8,271 nt of DNA from a bacterium HR39 (GTDB lineage: Bacteria > Pseudomonadota > Alphaproteobacteria > Geminicoccales > Geminicoccaceae). Shown piece after piece: positions 5,904-8,271 of this stretch. Both the position numbers and the translations under genes were made by a program. The DNA lies in assembly GCA_002898955.1 (NCBI GenBank), contig BEIP01000034.1, forward strand, positions 1 through 8,271, in the 5' to 3' direction. Within the stretch, counting starts at the first letter, position 1. Every line of letters starts with the position of its first letter. The notes under the pieces were generated by a model that ran no database searches, was not told the DNA's origin, and was given only the letters and a program-made list of their open reading frames with translations.

Positions 5904-5933
5904 GATTGCAACACAAATTTTTGGTGTTCAATC
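5904..5933. promoter_or_regulatory. AT-rich inverted repeat midway between divergent starts
   Basis: GATTGCAACAC (5904-5914) and GTGTTCAATC (5924-5933) form nine base pairs (GATT/AATC and AACAC/GTGTT) with a small internal asymmetry and a 9-nt AAATTTTTG centre. The same stretch contains two TTG-N5-CAA motifs (5906-5916 and 5921-5931). Its centre is about 70 nt from both the sulfurtransferase ATG (5849) and the radical SAM ATG (5990). It is the most AT-rich part of this intergenic region. A shared operator or overlapping divergent promoters is the natural reading; no strong -10/-35 pair could be assigned. Confidence 0.5.
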
Positions 5934-5976
5934 TCGCCGAAGGCGCTCCTCCGGACCAGATTCAGGGGCGGAGAGC

Positions 5977-5982
5977 GGGAGG
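5977..5982 (+). promoter_or_regulatory. Ribosome binding site deciding the radical SAM start
   Basis: GGGAGG precedes the ATG at 5990 by 7 nt. The in-frame ATG at 5864 has no such site and would run the coding region across the dyad at 5904-5933. Confidence 0.75.
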
Positions 5983-5989
5983 CCGCGCC

Positions 5990-7255
5990 ATGTCGCCGCA
6001 CGCCGCCTTCGACCGTCTGTGGATCTGGCAGGAGCCGCGCATCGCCCGCGCGCTGGCCTGGTACCGCGCCGTGGCGACCGACCGGCTGCCGGCGAAGTTC
6101 GTGATCGCCGCGAGCGTCCCGGTGGACCTGGATCCCGCCGGCGCCGACGCCGAAGCGCTCCGTGCGGCGCTCCTCGCGGGCACGGCGGCGCTCGAGCGCC
6201 TGCGCGCCGAACTGCGCTCCGGCCGGCGCGACGACCTGCCGCCGCCCGCGCGGCCGTCGCTGCTGGACGTCGCGGCCGCACTCGCCGAGCGCCTCGCCTC
6301 GCCCTGCCTGCTGTGCCGCTGGCACTGCGGAGTCGAGCGCGCGCGGCCCGATGCGAAGCCCGGCGCCTGCCGGCTGCGCTGGCCGGCGCGGGTGTCGGTG
6401 GCCTTCCACCATCTCGGCGAGGAGCTGCCGATCCGCGGCGTGGCCGGCTCCGGCACCGTCTTCTTCGCCTCGTGCAACATGCGCTGCGCCTTCTGCCAGA
6501 ACGGCGACATCTCCGCCGACTGCGAGGCCGGGCGCGAAGTCGGGGCGCGCGAACTCGCCACCCTCGCCTTCCGCCTGCGGCGCGAGGGCTGCCACAACGT
6601 CAACTGGGTGGGCGGCGAGCCGACCCTGCACCTGCACCACATCGCCGGCGCCCTGAGACTGCTGGGCCACGGCTTCGTGCCCGATGCGCGGGATCTCACG
6701 GGCGTGCGTGATCTTGACGGTGATCGCTGGTCGTATTGGGAAGTGCAGCCGGAGGTCGGATTCTGGCGCGGACGCTTCAACGTGCCGGTGCTGTGGAACA
6801 GCAACATGTATCTCGACCGGCGCGTGCTCGATCTGCTGCGCGTGCTCGTCGACATCTGGCTTCCCGACTTCAAGTTCGGTCCCGGCCGCTGCGCCGTGGA
6901 GCTGGCCCGCACTCCGCGCTACTGGGAGACGGTGACCGGGGCATTGGGCACGCTGGCCGAATGGGGTGAGGACGTGCTGGTGCGCCATCTGGTGATGCCC
7001 GAGCACGTGGAATGCTGCACCTTCCCGGTGCTGGACTGGCTCGCGGAGCACATGCCGGAGGTTCCGGTCAACGTGATGGACCAGTACCATCCGGACATGT
7101 TCGCGCTGCCCGGCAGCCCCCACTTCCTCGAGCGCCACCGGCCCATCGCCCGGCGGCCTTGGGAGAGCGAGATCGCGGCGGCCTTCGACCACGCCCGCGC
7201 CCGCGGCCTGTGCTGGGCCGAGGTGAGCCTCGAAAAGCGGCGGCTTTACGCCTGA
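5990..7255 (+). CDS. PflX-like radical SAM protein (COG1313 type)
   Basis: This 421-residue cytoplasmic protein resembles the uncharacterised Fe-S proteins called PflX or 'putative pyruvate-formate-lyase activating enzyme'. The radical SAM cluster motif CNMRCAFC (C162, C166, C169) is followed by QNGDIS and by GGEP (209-212). An upstream cysteine set, CLLCRWHCGVER (C106, C109, C113) with C127, matches the CxLCPRxCGVxR signature of this family and may bind a second metal or cluster. SGTVFFASC leads into the motif, and LPDFKFGP (291-298), VMPEH (335-339) and NVMDQYHP (361-368) are typical late-barrel blocks. The first 90 or so residues are a helical extension without known function. The usual GGEPT-to-LPDFK interval seems lengthened by a segment around 230-262. 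Substrate is unknown; no glycyl-radical enzyme is present in the window. It is divergent from the sulfurtransferase and convergent with the pseudouridine synthase gene. Confidence 0.9.
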   Translation: MSPHAAFDRLWIWQEPRIARALAWYRAVATDRLPAKFVIAASVPVDLDPAGADAEALRAALLAGTAALERLRAELRSGRRDDLPPPARPSLLDVAAALAERLASPCLLCRWHCGVERARPDAKPGACRLRWPARVSVAFHHLGEELPIRGVAGSGTVFFASCNMRCAFCQNGDISADCEAGREVGARELATLAFRLRREGCHNVNWVGGEPTLHLHHIAGALRLLGHGFVPDARDLTGVRDLDGDRWSYWEVQPEVGFWRGRFNVPVLWNSNMYLDRRVLDLLRVLVDIWLPDFKFGPGRCAVELARTPRYWETVTGALGTLAEWGEDVLVRHLVMPEHVECCTFPVLDWLAEHMPEVPVNVMDQYHPDMFALPGSPHFLERHRPIARRPWESEIAAAFDHARARGLCWAEVSLEKRRLYA

Positions 7256-7363
7256 GGCGGCCGGAGGCGCGATCGGAGGACCCGCGTCCCCGATGGCCCG
7301 CCCCGGACCATGCCGCCCGCGGGGCGTGCGGCGCCGGGATGGACCGCCGTCCGTGGCAGGGCC
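7256..7363. other. Convergent intergenic spacer
   Basis: These 108 nt separate two convergent stops. Weak GC stems are visible: CGCCCC (7299-7304) with GGGGCG (7321-7326), or alternatively GCCGC (7312-7316) with GCGGC (7328-7332). Neither has a T-run on either strand. A bidirectional terminator is expected here but not demonstrated. Confidence 0.3.
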
Positions 7364-8271
7364 TTACGCCATCCCCCACCAGCGCAGCGCCGCGGCGAGG
7401 TGGGGTGCGGGGTGCTCCAGGGCGAAGCGGAAGGTGCGGCCGGTGCGCGGGTGCGGGAAGGCGATGGCCATGGCCTGCAGCATCAGCCCCTCGGGGGCGC
7501 CGTGCAGGCGTGCGTCCGTCCCACCGTATTTGACGTCGCCCATGATGGGAAAGCCGGCATACGCACAGTGGGCGCGGAGCTGGTGGGTGCGGCCGGTCTT
7601 CGGCTCCAGCTCCAGCCAGGCGGCCCGATCCGAGGCGCGCTCGATGACGCGAAAGCGGGTGATCGCGCGCCGCGCATCGGGAGCCTCCGGGCTCATCCGC
7701 TCCTCGCCGCGCGGGCCGGTCTTGCCGAGCGGCAGGTCGACGATCCCCTCGTTGCGCGGCTTGCCCAGCACGATGGCCCAGTAGGTCTTCTCCACCACGC
7801 CGGAGCGGAACGCCTCCATCAGCGCCTGGGCCGCGCGGCGGTTTCGCGCCAGCACCATGACACCAGCGGTATCCCGGTCCAGCCGGTGGACGAGCCGCGG
7901 TCGCTCGCCGCCCTCCGCGAGGGCATCGAGCAGCCCGTCCAGATGGCGGTGGGTCTTGGGCCCGCCCTGCACGGCCAGCCCGGCCGGCTTGTCGATCACG
8001 AGGATGTCCCCGTCGGCGAAGCGCACGAGGCTTCGCACGAAGTGCCGGTCGCGCTCCGGGAGCGGCCGCGGGCGCTCCGCGCCGGGTGTCTTCAGGAACG
8101 GCAGGGCCGGCGGCGGGATGCGCACCACCTGTCCCGCGGTGATGCGGGTTCCGGGCTCGACCCGGCGGCCGTCGAGGCGGAACTGGCCGGTGCGCAGGAG
8201 CTTCATCATCTGCCCGTAGGGCAGTCCGGGCAGGTGCTCGCGCACCCAGCGGTCGAACCGCCAGCCGGCTT
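7364..8271 (-). CDS. RluC/RluD-type rRNA pseudouridine synthase (start beyond window)
   Basis: RluA-family enzymes convert specific uridines of RNA to pseudouridine; the RluC/RluD branch, with an N-terminal S4 domain, acts on 23S rRNA. The frame stays open to the right edge. Before the GTG at 8245 it reads AGWRFDRW, which continues the S4 domain (DRWVREHLPGLPYG, then LLRTGQFRLDGRRVEPG), so that GTG is internal and the true start lies outside. Counting from 8245, the catalytic block HRLDRDTAG has the aspartate at residue 123 (codon 7879-7877). IDKPAGLAVQGG (84-95) and EPKTGRTHQLRAH (204-216) with GDVKYGG (226-232) are also family marks. About 301 residues are visible, close to full length. The exact target uridines cannot be assigned. 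The stop is TAA at 7366-7364, convergent with the radical SAM gene. Confidence 0.95.
   Translation of the reverse strand, partial: AGWRFDRWVREHLPGLPYGQMMKLLRTGQFRLDGRRVEPGTRITAGQVVRIPPPALPFLKTPGAERPRPLPERDRHFVRSLVRFADGDILVIDKPAGLAVQGGPKTHRHLDGLLDALAEGGERPRLVHRLDRDTAGVMVLARNRRAAQALMEAFRSGVVEKTYWAIVLGKPRNEGIVDLPLGKTGPRGEERMSPEAPDARRAITRFRVIERASDRAAWLELEPKTGRTHQLRAHCAYAGFPIMGDVKYGGTDARLHGAPEGLMLQAMAIAFPHPRTGRTFRFALEHPAPHLAAALRWWGMA

Noticed and set aside
5864..5989. Upstream in-frame extension of the radical SAM gene
   Set aside because: No ribosome binding site at 5864 and it would translate the dyad; GGGAGG sits 7 nt before the ATG at 5990.
5756..7192. Minus-strand open frame of 478 codons
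   Set aside because: Antisense shadow of the radical SAM gene, whose cluster and barrel motifs are clear.

Overview
The window is GC-rich DNA (well above 65% GC by eye), most likely from an alphaproteobacterium, possibly a Rhodospirillales-like lineage. The evidence is the dapD-dapE succinylase pair followed by a small membrane-protein gene, the GTG starts, the strongly GC-biased third codon positions and the style of the RluC-like and sulfurtransferase proteins. The class is a fair inference; the order is a guess. No mobile element, CRISPR array, tRNA or rRNA was found.

Layout, left to right. Positions 1-1307 hold no credible gene. Instead they hold nested degenerate tandem repeats: a 19-nt unit twice, a 44-nt unit twice, and a unit of about 260 nt at least twice and perhaps three times. 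The larger unit carries several perfect GC-rich palindromes. A leftward operon follows: dapD (3872-3030), dapE (3027-1876) and an unnamed polytopic membrane protein (1874-1308), separated by only 2 and 1 nt. A candidate promoter with a consensus TTGACA -35 box lies just upstream of dapD. Positions 3946-4842 are again without a credible gene but contain hairpins and an unusual AT-rich dyad at 4485-4521.

Positions 4843-4888 form a strong hairpin that probably terminates the leftward gene for an exported two-domain sulfurtransferase (5849-4902). That gene is divergent from a rightward PflX-like (COG1313) radical SAM gene (5990-7255). Their 140-nt intergenic region has an AT-rich inverted repeat almost exactly midway between the two start codons. 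A 108-nt convergent spacer follows. The window ends inside an RluC/RluD-type pseudouridine synthase gene (7364 to beyond 8271), whose start lies outside.

Functionally, dapD and dapE catalyse two steps of the lysine/meso-diaminopimelate pathway, with a co-translated membrane protein of unknown role. The sulfurtransferase and radical SAM genes may share a regulator through the midpoint dyad, which is an inference. The least ordinary parts are the repeat and palindrome field at the left end, the midpoint dyad, and the two gene-free stretches of about 1 kb around an ordinary housekeeping operon.
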